A stretch of 64,000 nt of DNA from Viscum album (Eukaryota > Streptophyta > Magnoliopsida > Santalales > Viscaceae): positions 424,458,138 to 424,522,137 of the forward strand of contig OY728120.1 in the NCBI GenBank assembly GCA_963277665.1, in the 5' to 3' direction. Below the pieces are notes generated by a model. That model saw only the letters and a program-made list of their open reading frames with translations, was not told the DNA's origin and did not search any database. The translations under genes were made by a program, and so were the position numbers. Below, piece by piece: positions 1 to 11,085 of this stretch (position 1 is the first letter of the stretch; each line of letters begins with the position of its first letter).

Positions 1-792
1 GTCACACCTGAAGTCATCGAGGTGGACTCCGAGGAAGAGGATCAACCGGTCAGTCCCAGTCCTGTCGTGCCTGTGCCGGCGTCAGGTGTCGTACCAGACT
101 CAACACCAGATGCGGATCCCGCCGAGGAATTCCTGCAGGCATATCCTGTGTACGAGCCTGCCGACAGCGCGGATTGGGACGAAACAGCCTCTGATGAGGA
201 AGACAGCAGCATAGTCCGCCGCCGGTCGTGGAAGCTGATCACGTGCTTTATCAGGGACACTCCCCAAGCGCAATGGCTGGCCGAAATGGATAGGCTCCGC
301 TCGCGGTTGCGCGAACTGTGTGCCGGGGGAGTGGATTCCCAACGCCCTCACGCGCTCATCCGAGACCTCATGGCTGAGAAGATCCGGGAGCATGATCGTG
401 GGCTGAGCGTGGGATGGCAGCGGAGGAAGGCGACCAGCATCAGGAAGCTCCAGGAGGCTGAAGGCGAGGTCCAACAGATGCAGATCCGGGCCAACGAGCT
501 TTCGGCCACTCTCGATGTGCAGTCTGAGCTGGTCTTACGATTGAAGGCCCAGCTGGCAGAGGCTGAGGAGCATATGGAGCAGACCTCTGGAAGGATGGCT
601 GTCGTCCAGGCCGAGGTGGAAAGGGCCCGGGCCAGGGTTGACGGATTACGCCCCGCCGCTGCTGAAGAGGAGCGGGAGTTAAATCAGCGGCAACAGGCTC
701 TGGACGCCGCAAGTCAACGGGTGGCGGAGCTGCAACGCTCTTTTGACGGAGTCAACCCGTCCATGGGGGAAGTCAACCCCCGAGTATTGTAG
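1..792 (+). CDS. Antisense additional ORF of the Tat element, coiled-coil protein (5' partial)
   Basis: The frame is open from base 1 to the stop at 790-792, so the start lies outside the window. About 263 residues are visible. The first ~65 are acidic and rich in Ser, Pro and Asp. A basic patch with Arg repeats follows, then a long Glu/Gln/Ala/Leu/Arg-rich stretch from about residue 140 onward, with heptad-like spacing, that should form a coiled coil. It is opposite in sense to gag-pol and lies downstream of pol. That is the known position and orientation of additional ORFs in Retand-type Tat elements. I cannot assign a function. It is uninterrupted over the visible part, unlike the broken gag-pol, which may mean it is short enough to have escaped mutation or belongs to a different unit. 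A host gene fragment captured by the element cannot be excluded. Confidence 0.6.
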   Translation, partial: VTPEVIEVDSEEEDQPVSPSPVVPVPASGVVPDSTPDADPAEEFLQAYPVYEPADSADWDETASDEEDSSIVRRRSWKLITCFIRDTPQAQWLAEMDRLRSRLRELCAGGVDSQRPHALIRDLMAEKIREHDRGLSVGWQRRKATSIRKLQEAEGEVQQMQIRANELSATLDVQSELVLRLKAQLAEAEEHMEQTSGRMAVVQAEVERARARVDGLRPAAAEEERELNQRQQALDAASQRVAELQRSFDGVNPSMGEVNPRVL

Positions 793-1059
793 CGAACTCG
801 AAAGAAGCTTTTATTAATACTTTTGTGCTCCAACTCTTTCTTTCTCCTTTGTTTTGAGTTCTTGTTGCATCCCTGCAATGTTTGCGGGACGTTTGACGAC
901 AATTCCCTCAAACCAGTCCAGATTCCCGAAAGATGGGGAAGGCTTGATCGGAGGAGGAACTTCCAGGATAGCCGAATTATCGTTTCTCCAACATGCTCTT
1001 ATGCACGATCGGGGCAACACCAGGGGCGCTGAAACCGGTTCAAACAGATAAAAATGGGA
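793..1059. other. Spacer after the antisense ORF
   Basis: No reading frame of note. A pyrimidine-rich stretch follows the ORF stop and could be part of its 3' untranslated region. I see no canonical AATAAA signal; TATTAATA near 812 is the nearest A/T-rich candidate. Confidence 0.3.
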
Positions 1060-1867
1060 AGTGTGAATCACGAAGCCCAAATTCGGAACACTGTGGGGAT
1101 GGCGTGACAATAAAGGACAACCGCTAACCGTGGCGGACAAACGGTATCCTTACTGCGTTAGCCTGAAATGGGGACAACAAATGAGCATCGACCGCTGACC
1201 ATATTCGCAACGCGGGATTTTATCAATTTGTTGTCGATCAATCTTTCAGGGCGTTGGCCCAGGACAGTTGGTGGACCATAGGTCAGACATCCATACTGTT
1301 AGGGGGTCCTTCCAGACATGACCAGTCTTCCGGAACATTGGCCCAGGACGGTAGGTGAGCCGATGCGGCACAAGACCAGGCCGTTAGGGGGTTCCTTCAG
1401 ACATGAAAGAGGACGAGAGTCCGAATAAGGGACACGCAAAGCATGGAACATGGAGTGGTGGTTTGTTCAAACAGAATCCAACACCTCGGTAGTTGCACCA
1501 CCGTGGAGGGAGTACGCCAGATGGGCGCATCGACCTGATCACGGATCATTCCTTTTTGGGACAGGGCCTCTCTGGCGAGGGGATCTATCGCTTCCCAATG
1601 GGATCTTGGGGCATCCTGAACTTGTTCAGGGTAAAATTGTAGCTACATAGTTCTCCCCGGGGGGTCAGGCCAGAGGGCTGGAAATGGGGAGGAACAGGAT
1701 TTTGTGATTCCTGGGGCTGAACCCTAGGCGAAATGCCCGGGCGTCTCTACGTATCCCACGTGATGATGGGAATCAAGCCGCACGTAGTTCTGGAAGCGCA
1801 GTTTAACGTCGTACTGGATGAGGAGAAGCCTAACCGTGTTGGTACACATCCAGCCAAAACTACTAAG

Positions 1868-4410
1868 CCCACGTGAGTCGTGCTCGGTGTGGGAAACAAG
1901 TAGTAGTGGTGGGAATTTCCCGACGCAGAGAGGGGCAGGTTGGGGAAAAGGGATGCTCGGTGACTACCGGCCCAATGACACTAACACGACCATTCAGCAC
2001 ACCTAGATGCGCGAAGAGAAAGAGCCGAGTATGGTGGAGTTCCACTTGAACATGAGGGAGTGGAAATGTGTGAATCATGACGCTCGAGATTCGGATCACG
2101 ATGGTGGCGGCGTGGCGATGGAGGACTACTGCTGACCATATTCGCAACACAGCATCCTATCGCGTTAGCCTGAAATGGGGACAAACAAATGAGGGTCGAC
2201 CGTTGACCATGTTCGAAACACGGGACCGTGTCACAAATGTTGTCAAATATCCGCAGGGACGTTGGCCCGAAACGATTGTAGGGCCCTTAGGTCCAGCATT
2301 CATGGAGAGCCCTTAAGCTTAGTATCCACGTCGTCCGAGGGTCCTTTTGGATGTGGAAGAGGATGAGGATCCAAATAGTGAGCTCACGAAGCTTGGTCAT
2401 GGGGTGAGGGGAATGTCCCTGTGAAAATCCCATGCTTCGGGCTTTTTGTCAAAACACATCTGAATACGTCAACGAAACGTATTAGGGAGAGGGAGCAGAT
2501 TCCTTTCCCTTGGGGAGATCTTAGTTTATGGTCATAGAATTCGGACCATGGATTGGAAAAAGGGATCATGGGACGCCTGACATCACAGCCTGACGTGAAT
2601 GAGCTCGAGTCGAGGGACCGAACACCAGGGTTAGGCTGGGCCCGCGGGGAAGTACCCGGGCGCTCCTACGTATCTCATGAGGATGAGAATCAAGCCATAC
2701 GTAGTTCTGGAAGGTGGCAGGGTAAGGTACCAGTGCCAGGGGAAAGGGGGAAGTGCGGACGTGGCCCTTGCACTAAAAGAAGCGGAATTTGATGTATCTT
2801 GTTTGTTCTTTGAGGTGAATGTTTTTTTTGTGAAGTGACGGGCCTAGAACTGTAGGTCGTGATGTTGCCACAAGAATCAAGCCGTGATGGGCGTTGACAA
2901 ATGGCATGGCGCGTGGCCAGTACCCAACGTGATGTCCTCTACAGCGAGGTCACCACAATGTGGTGCCGTTTTTCGTCATGCGGCCAGGACGATAATGTCA
3001 CAGTTTAGGGTCGTATGATAGGACCAAGCATGCATTTTATCGTCATGCAGCGCAGACGTAGCAGAGACGATGCTAAGCGGGAAATGTGCGCAATGTTATA
3101 AAACACAATTGACGGAGACATGATCCCACATCAGATTGTACGCCATTTGGAGGGGGAAACCTTAGGCCGAGGGGCCTATACAGAGGTGAAACAGGGAGAG
3201 AGACTGGCTTCCTGAATGGGTTGTACCCGGAGACAGGGCGTCTGGGCGGTCCTACGTATCCCATGAGGATGGGAATCAAGTTAAACGCAGTCCCGAATGG
3301 ATCTTAGTTTATGGTCTTAGAGCTCGGACCAGGGGAGCCCCAAAGGGCGCCAGATTGCAGCTTTGTCCCCCTAGCATGCAAAGGTGCACTGAGGGACAGC
3401 GCCAAAAGTGTCGAGATTCCACCCGGACATGATGGGGTGGAAAATGATGTGAACCATGCAACCAACATTCAAGGACTGAAGGGGTTGGCGTGACGACAGG
3501 GGATTACTGCTTACCATGTTCGCAACACAGCATCCTGTCGCGTTAGCCTGAGATGAGGACTAACAAAACGAACATCGACCGCTGACCATATTCGCAACGC
3601 GGGATTTTATCGATTTGTCGTCCGTAACCCTGGAGGGCATTGGCCCATATCGGTAGGAGAGCCCTTGGGCGTAGTATCCAGGCCGTTCTTGGGGGTCCCT
3701 CTGGGTGTGAAAGAGGATGGAAGTCCGAATAGAGGGGAACACGAAGCTTGACAAGTGGAAGGAACTTGACCAAGTTGAATCTGACACTCTTGGTGCTAGA
3801 CTAGAGTGCTCTTAAAACATGGGTGAACCACTACAGGGAGCCAAGGGATTCAACCTTGAGGGTGATCGAGAGATGGCAGATCCCCAGGGGAAGGGGGGCA
3901 TGGTGCCCAACACCTTGTATTATACCTGCACACCCGCCGCTGGAGAGGGATGGACCAAGTGGCCTAGTTGACTGGGAAATCAGGAGATCTCCCAGAGGTG
4001 GGGCTGGACCCGAATCTTAGACATTCAGGTGGTCCTACGTATCCCATTAGGATGGGAATCAAGCCATGCGTAGTTCTGAAAGGTGCCTTTTAATGTCATG
4101 CAGGACAGAACAGGAGGACTGAACCTCAGAATGGGGGCGTGCGTGGTGCAGTTGTTGCAAACCCGACGTGAATGAGGGCATAGCCCTACACTGCGCCACG
4201 CAGTCCTGTGATCAGGGTCCTGAAGAGAGGATTAGAGAGGTAAATTTGCTGAACTCAAGCTGGGTCCAAAGACAAGGGGTCTTGAACGTAGTTCCAGATG
4301 AGAGTCTTAGTTTATGGTCTTAGAGCTCGGACCGTGGATGGTGAGAACTCCCGAGTAAGCACAGATGTCAGCCCAATCCCTAAGCCCACGTGAGATAAAC
4401 TCGGTGTGGG
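1868..4410. repeat. Two copies of a CCCAC...GTGTGGG inverted-repeat module
   Basis: Copies lie at 1868-1893 and 4385-4410, and a third at 18963-18987 inside the LTR. Each has CCCACGTGAG at one side and CTCGGTGTGGG (or GTGTGAG) at the other, so a short stem with a bulged T can form, followed by 'aaacaag'. The module is shared between the LTR and the region downstream of pol, which links the two repeat regions. Confidence 0.55.
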
Positions 4411-5339
4411 AAACAAGGGGGGCATCCTCATTGCAATACTTGGGGCAACCATTAAAGGGGAGTCAGCAGAAAGTTCCGAAGGACACCTTTGATGTAGCTT
4501 GTTCCTCAAACGCGCAGACGTGCACGGCGGAAAAGTACCAAGAATCCCGAGACTCTACTTGGACACGATGAAGTGACGAAGGGTGTGAATTGTGTACCCG
4601 GCATTTGGGCTTAACGGGTTGGCGTGACGACAGAGGAAAACTGTTATCCGTGACGGAAACACAGCGTCTGTATCGCGTTAGCCTGAGGTGGGAACAACAA
4701 ACGAGCATCGACGGCTGACCATATTCGCAACGCGGGATTTTATCGATTTGTTGTCCGCAACCCTGGGGGGAGTTGGCCCGTATCGGTAGGAGAGCCCTTG
4801 GGCATTGTATCCAGGCCGTTCTTGGGGGTCCCTTTGGGTGTGAAAGATGGTGAAAGCCCTGATGCGGGGATGCGCAAAGCCTGGAAAGCGGGTGCGGACG
4901 TGTCCGAGTAAAGCTTGGCATTCCAGGTAATGAACCAGAGTACTCTTAAGCACATTGGAGAACCGCCGAAAAAGAGGGATCGACGAAACAACTCAGCAGG
5001 GGGTGGGAGCATGGCGTGGTCATCACGAGACCGTCGTGAATGAGGACATAATCCCACACCGCACCATATGATCCCCTCGTGGAGGAAGGATGGGCCAAGG
5101 GGCCAAGATGGGATGAGGATTCCCGAGAGATGGGGCTGGACCCGGATCTTGGACATCCAGGTGGTCCTACATATCCCATCAGGATGGGAATCAAGCCACA
5201 CGTAGTTCTTGAAATGTAGTTTAACGTCATACCGGACGAGGAGGGGAGTAACATACCCCTAAGCAAGGTGTACAGTATGGCGAAAAACCGACGTTAATGA
5301 GGACATAGCCCTACGCCATGCCGTACAATCCTATAAGAT

Positions 5340-5930
5340 AGGTCCCGGGCCGCGGCCTGGAAAGGCCGAGGGGCCTAGGGCCGAGCCTCGGTCAGGAAGA
5401 ACTGACTGGTTTGTAGTTTAACGTCTTACATGAGGACGGGGGTCCAGGGGCCCAAGGAGGCCAAGGGGCCTGAGGCTGAGCCTCGGAAGGGGAGTCGTAC
5501 GACATGGTACATGATCCCGACGTGAATGAGAACGTAGTCCCACACCACATCGTACACTCCGGGTAAAAAGGGACCTAGGCTGTGACCTGGAAAGGCCAAG
5601 GGGTCTAAGGTCAAGTACCAATCAGGAAGACCTGACTGGCTTGTAGTTTAACGTCTTACATGAGGACGGGGGGCCAGGGGCCCAAGGAGGCCAAGGGGCC
5701 TGAGGCTCGGTCAGGAAGGCCTGACCGGTTTGTAGTTTAACGTCTTACACGAGGACGGGGGGCCAGGGGCCCAAGGAGGCCAAGGGGCCTGAGGCTGAGC
5801 CTCGGAAGGGGAGTCGTACGACATGGTACATGATCCCGACGTGAATGAGAACGTAGTCCCACACCACACCGTACGCTCCGGGTGAGGAATCCTGGGCTGT
5901 GGGCCCGATCACTAGCACCACCTGGGGGAA
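5340..5930. repeat. GC-rich direct subrepeats with a GAGGCTGAGCCTC palindrome
   Basis: The segment 'aggggcccaaggaggcc' followed by 'aaggggcctgagg' recurs near 5440, 5670 and 5760, with a further copy near 6815. Most copies are followed by the odd-centred palindrome GAGGCTGAGCCTC and preceded by 'tagtttaacgtcttacatgaggacg' or a variant. It is a local expansion within the higher-order array. No coding potential is evident. Confidence 0.6.
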
Positions 5931-6880
5931 GTTTGTCACCTCAGGATGGGGCATAATGAATCACTGTTGACCATATTCGAAACACAGCGTTCCCATGGTG
6001 ACCCACATGGGGGAAACAAATGAGCGTCGACCGCTGACCAAATTCGCAATGCGGGACTTGTATCGATTTGTTGCTTGAGAAAACCCTCGGGGGCGTTGGC
6101 CCGGATTGGTAGGAGAGCCCTTGGGCTTTGTATCCAGGCCGTTCTTGGGGGCCCCTCCGGGTGTGAATCCATCCACGAAAGGGGCAAACACCTCCAGGGG
6201 GGAATGTGCAGCCGGGTCGAGGCTTGCTCGACGTGGGTCGGGGCAAAAGTGTACACCCTGTCGTGTCTTGACCCGAGGGGAAGATTTTGGCTTTTGGGCT
6301 GGGCCGACGGACGAAATGTCCGGGCGTTCCTACGTATCTCATAAGGATGAGAATCAAGCCATACGTAGTTATTGAAGGCCATGCAGTTTAGCGTCATACG
6401 GTGAGGACGTGGGAGGGTAGAAGAACGGGAGTGGGCGCATGGTGTGACCCCCACAATCTTTGCGTGAGTGGGGTTGCATGAGCGGGGCCAAGAAAGCCGA
6501 CGCCCTGCTTCACAAAGATCCTCCAAGGAGACTATCCCGGGGGGAATAGCGGAAGAGAAAAGCTTGGGGCTGGGCTCAAGACGAGGCGTCCGAGCGTTCC
6601 TACGTATCCCATGAAGATGGGAATCAAGCCATACGTAGTTCTTGGCATGCAGTTTAACGTCATGCGGGATGAGGGGCATCTCATTCGGGGATGTGCGCGG
6701 CATGGTACATGATCCCAACGTGAGAACGTAGTCCTACACTGTACCGTACGATCCCGTAAGAGGGTAAGTCGGAGAGAAATGAGGGGGCCTGGGGCCAGAC
6801 CTCGGTGGAGACGGGGCCAGGGGCCCAAAGAGGCCGAGGGGCCTGAGGCTGAGCCTCGGTCAGGAAGAACTGACTGACTT

Positions 6881-7018
6881 GCAGTTTAACGTCTTGCAGT
6901 GAGGATGGAGATACAGTTTAAGGTCATGCGGGACCAAGTCGCAGTTTAGGGTCATGCAGGACCAATGCAGTTTAATGTCGTGCAGGACCCTCTCGCAGTT
7001 TAGGGTCATGCAGGACCA
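6881..7018 (-). repeat. Short tandem repeat (~29 bp) directly after the pol stop
   Basis: Five units of 'gcagtttagggtcatgcaggacca' type begin near 6881, 6911, 6941, 6968 and 6996 and end a few bases from the pol stop codon at 7027. They are the densest cluster of the TTTAACGTC motif that is scattered through the element. In element sense each unit reads roughly GGTCCTGCATGAC followed by CCTAAACTGC. Several versions elsewhere can form a CGTC/GACG mini-hairpin, but in this cluster the stem is weak. Confidence 0.7.
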
Positions 7019-7026
7019 CTTTTGCC

Positions 7027-10000
7027 CTAGGCAAAGTATCGCTTGAGGAATCTGGCATTGGTGGGAGGGGTTACACGCTCTCCATCTGTGGTCACCAAGG
7101 AGTATGATCCATTGGGGTAAACCTTATGGATGATATAAGGCCCTTCCCATTTAGGTTCTAACTTGGGCGGTTTCCTTCCGGGAATCATTGGCACTCGTAG
7201 GGCCAGCACCAGGTCACCCTGTAGAAAAGAGCGTAGACGAACCTTCTTGTCAAAAGCTCTTGCTATCTTGTCCTGATGCCTTTCCAGATTGTGCAGGGCA
7301 TGAAGCCGGTTCTCGTCCAGTGCCTCTAACTCAGCTAGATGGATCTCGGCTACCTCATCTGATGTCTGGTGATCATAAACTGCCGTGCGTAGCGACGGAA
7401 GCTGGATCTCAATGGGTAGGACAGCCTCAGCTCCATACACCAGGGAATATGGGTTCACCTGGGTAGAGTTGCGAGTCGTCGTCCGGTAAGCCCAAAGGGC
7501 GTTGGGGAGCTTGTCCGGCCAACTCTTCTTGTTCTGACCAACCATCTTCTGCAGAATGTTAGAGAGGGTCTTGTTGAACGCCTCGATCTGCCCATTCGCC
7601 TGCGCGTGGTAGCGGGAGGTATGGTTCGACCGGATGTCGTACTTAGCGTACAATTTCTTCAATTCAGCTGCTCGGAAGTTGGTGCCGTTGTCAGTGAGGA
7701 CGGCGTGAGGGACTCCAAACCGGTGGATAATGTTGGAGCTCACAAAGTCAACGACGGAACGGGCCTTGACCTCTTTGAGAGGAACTGCTTCTTCCCACTT
7801 GGAGAAGAAATCTGTAGCAGTCAGGATGAACCTACACTGGCGGGCTGTTGCCGGCGGATACGGTCCCACTACATCGAGTCCCCATACCGCAAATGGCCAA
7901 GAGTACTTGGTGGGGTGGAGGGGTTCTGGCGGACGATGCAAGAAGTTGGCGTGCACTTGGAACGTGTGGCATCTCTTGGCGTATCCAATACAATCGTGGA
8001 TCATGGAGGGCCAGAAGTACCCTAGCCTCCGGATTTGATGGGACAGCTTCGGTCCAGCTTGATGGGTGCCACAGGAACCGGCGTGAACCTCTTGCATAAC
8101 TTGAGGTATCTCTACTCCTTGGATGCAACGGAGGAGGACACCATCAAAACTCCGTTTATAGAGGGTCTGCTCAAGACTGGGGCCGCTCTGGAGGGTAAAT
8201 TGAAGTGCGCGGCGTCGGATTCGCTCGCGCTCGGCCCGGTTGTCCGGGAGCTGACCATTTTGGAGATACTCGACAAAAGGTGCTCTCCAATCGGGGGTCG
8301 TTTCAACCACTGCGTCTGACGAACCCGGGACCCCCGATACGGAGGGTCCGGCGGTGAGATGACTTACCCGCAGGCTATCACGGTCCTCTTGGGTGACGGG
8401 AGCAATGACTCTCCGGTGGGCCACGTGTATGACCAAATCATCTTGCTCGGGTTCTGCGAGCGATGCGGCTAAGCCAGCTAGGGCGTCCGCTTGGCCGTTC
8501 TGCGACCGCGGGACATGGGTAACCTCTGGCCGAGAAGAGAACTGGGCCATTAGGAGGAGGGTGTACTCCAGCAACGGTGCAAGCTCTGGCTTCCTGACGA
8601 CGTAGTCGCCATTAACCTGTTTGATTACCAGCTCGGAATCTCCCTTCACATGTAGATGGGGTACATGGATCTCAAGGGCCAACTCGAGGCCGGTGATGAG
8701 AGCTTGGTACTCTGCCTCGTTGTTCGTACAACCTTCTGACAACAGGAAGGAGTACGGCAGGACGGCTTGCACCGGGGTAATGAAAACAATACCCAGACCC
8801 ACTCTGTTGAGCTTGGGGTCGTTGAGCCTTCTACCGGTGGGGCTCCGGGAGGCACCGTCGAAATGCATATGCCAACATGGGGCAGCATGATCGACTGATA
8901 GGATCGTCTCGTCGGGAAAATCCAGGTTCAGGGATTGATCCGCGGAGGTTGGGTGGGCAGCTAAAAAGTCTGCCAGCGCTTGTCCCTTAACGGCCTTCTG
9001 AGGCACGAACCTGATGTCAAATTGCTGAAGAATCACCGCCCACCGTGCTAGTTGGCCAGTCAGCATGGGGAGGTTCAGGATGTACTTCAGTGGATCTACC
9101 CAAGAGATCAATTGTACCTCGTGGTGTTGTAGGTAGTGCCGCAACTTCTGCACAGCGAAGACGAGCGCAAGGAATCTCTTTTCGACGAGGGAGTATCTGA
9201 CCTCCGTATCGAGAAGCATGCGGCTGAGATAGTAGAGACTATTCTTAGTGCCCTCGTTATTCTTCTGGGCGAGCAGTGCACCGAGGGATCTCTCCAGGGC
9301 GGTCACATAAAGGACCAGCGGCTTTCCGGAGACGGGTGGCATCAAGACCGGAGGTTGGAGCAGATACTGGTTGATTTCCTCGAAGGCGGCCCGACACTCC
9401 TCATCCCATTCGTAGGCAGCGTCTTTCTTCATGAGCCGGGAAAAGGGCTTACACTTGCCGGCCAGATTCGCAATGAATCGGCGTATATAGGCTAAGTGGC
9501 CTTGCAGGCCTCGTAGCTCTCGAATGTTGCTCGGGGGAGGCATTTGGCTGATGGCCTTGATCTTCTCCGGGTCGATCTCGATACCTCGGTATCTGACAAC
9601 AAAACCCAGAAACTTCCCGGAGGTGACCCCAAAGGCACACTTCAGCGGGTTCATCTTCAGGTGACGGGAACGGAGGAAACCGAACACTTTCTCAAGGTCT
9701 TTGAGATGGTCCTGGCACTGGCACAATTTGACTACAAGGTCATCCACGTAGAATTCCACCAATGTCCCGAGGATCGGTTTGAATATGCGATGCATGGCCC
9801 TCTGATAAGTGGCACCTGCATTTTTCAAACCGAATGGCATTACCCGGTAGCAAAAGGTACCCTGGGGAGCCCTGAAGGCAGTGGACTCCTCATCTTCGGG
9901 GGCCATCCGAATCTGGTTATACCCGGAATACCCATCCATGAAAGAGAGGGCTTGGAACCCGGCCGTGGCGTCAATCAACAGCTCCGTCACTGGGAGTGGG

Positions 10001-11085
10001 ATGTCGTCCTTTGGGCAGTGGCGATTGAGATCGCGGAAGTCGATGCAGACTCTAATCTGCCCATTCTTCTTCCTGACTGGCACAATGTTGGCGAGCCATT
10101 TGGGGTACTGGACCTCTTTGACGAAGTTGGCCTTGATTAGCTTATCAACTTCGGCCTCAACCATAGCGCCATGGGAAGGGTGCATTTTCCTGGGAGGCTG
10201 CTTGAACCCACGATGTTTTACTGGGAGGCCCAGACGGTGGACGGCCACTTGGGGATCCAGCCCTGGCATCTCATCGTAACTCCAGGCAAACACATCGCGG
10301 TGCTGTTTGAGGAAGTCTACATACTGCTGCCGCTCCTCGAGGGACATGGCCGCACTAATCAATGTGGGTCTTGGATCTGCCTCACTACCAAGGTTCACCT
10401 GTACCAGCTCATCGATCGTGGTAGAGACGCCTTCTTCAAAGGCTGGGGGAGCATCCTCCAAGTCTTCCTCCCCAGCCGTGGGGGGACTTCCCGCGACGGA
10501 AGATACTTCTGGGCTTTCAAAACCCGAGGGGTGGCTGGTGCTGGCTTGGGCAGCAGCGGTCATCACATCAGGAGACTCACCTGTCGTTGAGACCATAGAA
10601 ATGAATGCATTTGATCCTATCCCATCTGGCCTTCGGCCTAAGGGGCCACGCTTGATGATATCAAAGCAGTGGTGACGTGTCGGCCTGAGTCGGTTGATTC
10701 CAGCCCGGCGAAATAGACACGTATGGCGCACTGCCGTTGTCATGAGCTTGACGTCCTGGTACCGTACAGGGGTAGGAGATTCCGGGATGACCCGAGCCTG
10801 GTTGATGTAGGAGTACGAGGTGATTTTCCACCGTCGCTTGGACGTGGGAACATGCCTTCCTTGTGTACCCGAAACAACGAAACATTGTCCCATGTCGGGG
10901 GTCGTGGCCTCCAACCGGTGGATCGGGAGGATGTAGGCGTCGTCCATGCTTGCCCAAGGATCACTTGTGATCGGGGCGGGCTCATCCTCGCTTACCAGGA
11001 TTTTCTTGTCCTTACTTTTGTAATAACCCGCATCCAGATAGCGGGCCTCACAAGAAGCGAAAGGGGACACGTCTCCTTGGAGCAC
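7027..11085 (-). CDS. pol: Tat-type gypsy Pol: RT, RNase H, second RNase H, integrase
   Basis: An open frame of 1352 residues that copies element RNA into DNA and integrates it. RT core lies at about residues 310-560, with Y-V-D-D at residues 446-449 (9739-9750). The first RNase H region follows (about 590-700). A second, archaeal-type RNase H begins with a W-H-M-H-F-D-G-A motif near residue 736 and includes T-N-N-E-A-E-Y and G-D-S-E-L-V-I. The integrase has an H/C zinc-binding N-terminus near 1000-1040. Its catalytic Asp is in G-L-D-V-V-G-P near 1069, the second Asp in T-D-N-G-T near 1130 and Glu in N-G-Q-I-E-A-F near 1168. A C-terminal G-D-L-V-L and K-W-E-G-P-Y module follows. All catalytic motifs look intact. 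The GTG codon at 11085 is only where the open frame resumes; a stop at 11158-11160 separates it from protease in the same frame. Confidence 0.93.
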   Translation of the reverse strand: MLQGDVSPFASCEARYLDAGYYKSKDKKILVSEDEPAPITSDPWASMDDAYILPIHRLEATTPDMGQCFVVSGTQGRHVPTSKRRWKITSYSYINQARVIPESPTPVRYQDVKLMTTAVRHTCLFRRAGINRLRPTRHHCFDIIKRGPLGRRPDGIGSNAFISMVSTTGESPDVMTAAAQASTSHPSGFESPEVSSVAGSPPTAGEEDLEDAPPAFEEGVSTTIDELVQVNLGSEADPRPTLISAAMSLEERQQYVDFLKQHRDVFAWSYDEMPGLDPQVAVHRLGLPVKHRGFKQPPRKMHPSHGAMVEAEVDKLIKANFVKEVQYPKWLANIVPVRKKNGQIRVCIDFRDLNRHCPKDDIPLPVTELLIDATAGFQALSFMDGYSGYNQIRMAPEDEESTAFRAPQGTFCYRVMPFGLKNAGATYQRAMHRIFKPILGTLVEFYVDDLVVKLCQCQDHLKDLEKVFGFLRSRHLKMNPLKCAFGVTSGKFLGFVVRYRGIEIDPEKIKAISQMPPPSNIRELRGLQGHLAYIRRFIANLAGKCKPFSRLMKKDAAYEWDEECRAAFEEINQYLLQPPVLMPPVSGKPLVLYVTALERSLGALLAQKNNEGTKNSLYYLSRMLLDTEVRYSLVEKRFLALVFAVQKLRHYLQHHEVQLISWVDPLKYILNLPMLTGQLARWAVILQQFDIRFVPQKAVKGQALADFLAAHPTSADQSLNLDFPDETILSVDHAAPCWHMHFDGASRSPTGRRLNDPKLNRVGLGIVFITPVQAVLPYSFLLSEGCTNNEAEYQALITGLELALEIHVPHLHVKGDSELVIKQVNGDYVVRKPELAPLLEYTLLLMAQFSSRPEVTHVPRSQNGQADALAGLAASLAEPEQDDLVIHVAHRRVIAPVTQEDRDSLRVSHLTAGPSVSGVPGSSDAVVETTPDWRAPFVEYLQNGQLPDNRAERERIRRRALQFTLQSGPSLEQTLYKRSFDGVLLRCIQGVEIPQVMQEVHAGSCGTHQAGPKLSHQIRRLGYFWPSMIHDCIGYAKRCHTFQVHANFLHRPPEPLHPTKYSWPFAVWGLDVVGPYPPATARQCRFILTATDFFSKWEEAVPLKEVKARSVVDFVSSNIIHRFGVPHAVLTDNGTNFRAAELKKLYAKYDIRSNHTSRYHAQANGQIEAFNKTLSNILQKMVGQNKKSWPDKLPNALWAYRTTTRNSTQVNPYSLVYGAEAVLPIEIQLPSLRTAVYDHQTSDEVAEIHLAELEALDENRLHALHNLERHQDKIARAFDKKVRLRSFLQGDLVLALRVPMIPGRKPPKLEPKWEGPYIIHKVYPNGSYSLVTTDGERVTPPTNARFLKRYFA

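Larger units (their letters stand above)
1060..6380. repeat. About five degenerate higher-order repeat units between pol and the antisense ORF
   Basis: A block containing 'gttagcctgaaatgggga', 'tgaccatattcgcaacgcg' and a 'ggcccaggacggtaggtgagcc'-type segment recurs near 1100-1400, 2110-2360, 3490-3730, 4610-4850 and 5950-6180. The units are therefore roughly 1.0-1.4 kb. Each also carries one or two copies of the 39-nt hairpin described separately and variants of TTTAACGTC. Units differ by substitutions and length changes. No long reading frame is conserved between them, so the array looks non-coding. Amplified tandem repeats in the 3' untranslated region are known from Retand-like elements. 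The unit borders are my estimate by eye. Confidence 0.7.
1747..6638 (-). repeat. Seven copies of a 39-nt hairpin downstream of pol
   Basis: Copies at 1747-1787 (41 nt), 2666-2704, 3252-3290, 4035-4073, 5167-5205, 6330-6368 and 6600-6638. Each reads CTACGTAT, then CCCAT, a four-base loop, ATGGG, an unpaired 'aatcaagcc', then ATACGTAG, so the outer and inner arms can pair with one asymmetric bulge. Two copies (2666 and 6330) have CTCAT paired with ATGAG instead of CCCAT with ATGGG, a compensatory change. The 3252 copy has a damaged outer arm. As the element is on the minus strand, the hairpin would form in its RNA downstream of the pol stop. The function is unknown. Confidence 0.75.

Noticed and set aside
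7188..10675. Plus-strand open frames of 90-200 codons opposite pol
   Set aside because: They are in the antisense of a clear RT/integrase reading frame in GC-rich DNA and show no domain; they are shadows.
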